DNA of 64,000 bases, taken from contig NZ_SLXM01000001.1 in the NCBI RefSeq assembly GCF_004345825.1, forward strand, positions 496,001 through 560,000, written 5' to 3'. This DNA is from Tenacibaculum skagerrakense (GTDB taxonomy: Bacteria > Bacteroidota > Bacteroidia > Flavobacteriales > Flavobacteriaceae). The notes beneath the pieces are model-generated. The model saw nothing but the letters and a program-made list of their open reading frames with translations. It had not been told where the DNA came from and did not search any database. Positions within the stretch are counted from its first letter, which is position 1; each line of letters starts with the position of its first letter. The position numbers and the translations under genes were made by a program. Shown piece by piece: positions 63,965 through 64,000 of the stretch.

Positions 63965-64000
63965 CATCTACCAATAGTATAGTAAAGTAGTTATAGAGTA

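Noticed and set aside
1..64000. CRISPR arrays, rRNA genes, transposases, integrases
   Set aside because: None found by eye; the direct repeats noticed are short palindromes without regular spacing.

Overview
The window looks like chromosomal DNA of a marine member of the Flavobacteriaceae (Bacteroidota), close to Tenacibaculum or Polaribacter in flavour; the genus is a guess. The evidence is low G+C, a complete Na+-translocating NADH:quinone reductase operon, the Bacteroidota-type bat aerotolerance operon, a type IX secretion sorting domain and a DUF5103 plug protein, a SusC-like N-terminal domain on the TonB receptor, the absence of obvious Shine-Dalgarno sites before most genes, and several promoters of the Bacteroidota form TTG-N19/20-TAnnTTTG.

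Layout. Positions 1-164 hold the tail of a Calx-beta-like protein. Positions 165-930 carry two short transcription units, each with its own terminator and no convincing protein. Positions 933-2800 hold a compact array of thirteen tRNA or tRNA-like genes plus a tRNA fragment, with a YkuK-type RNase H-fold protein gene embedded just before the last tRNA. Two of the array genes carry a related ~52-nt insertion in the anticodon loop, two carry a 16-nt palindrome in the T-loop, and nearly all encode N73-CA rather than N73-CCA. Next come cydAB and tex, then a small rearranged accessory patch (7.3-9.9 kb) with a broken tex fragment and a duplicated terminator. From 9.9 to 15.1 kb two paralogous exported proteins flank a DUF3187-like protein and a histone-deacetylase-fold enzyme.

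From 15 to 27 kb there are housekeeping genes (metG, an LD-carboxypeptidase, yraN, a TlpA-like protein, an SDR, cvpA) and a probable bicarbonate-uptake cassette (two SulP transporters plus beta-carbonic anhydrase). From 27 to 36 kb the moxR-DUF58-batA-B-C-D-E operon is transcribed leftward from a recognisable promoter. From 36 to 46 kb: a TonB receptor, an LpxH-like hydrolase, MOSC protein, tadA, an MGMT-family protein, tatD, a retropepsin-like protein, an aspartate aminotransferase, a desaturase and rsmG. A lone double-glycine leader peptide with a six-cysteine core lies at 45.9-46.1 kb, followed by a DUF1501/DUF1800 pair, pruA, an NRDE protein, a DUF3667 protein, apaG and the DUF5103 gene. 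From 55 to 61 kb is nqrABCDEF, then a TPR/LuxR-type regulator, a possible noncoding RNA region and clpP.

The most unusual part is the tRNA array with interrupted tRNAs and the embedded RNase H-fold gene. The palindrome inside two of its tRNAs belongs to a small repeat family seen again between genes at 18.3 kb, and another repeat has been read into the MGMT protein in frame. Everything here was read by eye; no alignments or folding programs were run.
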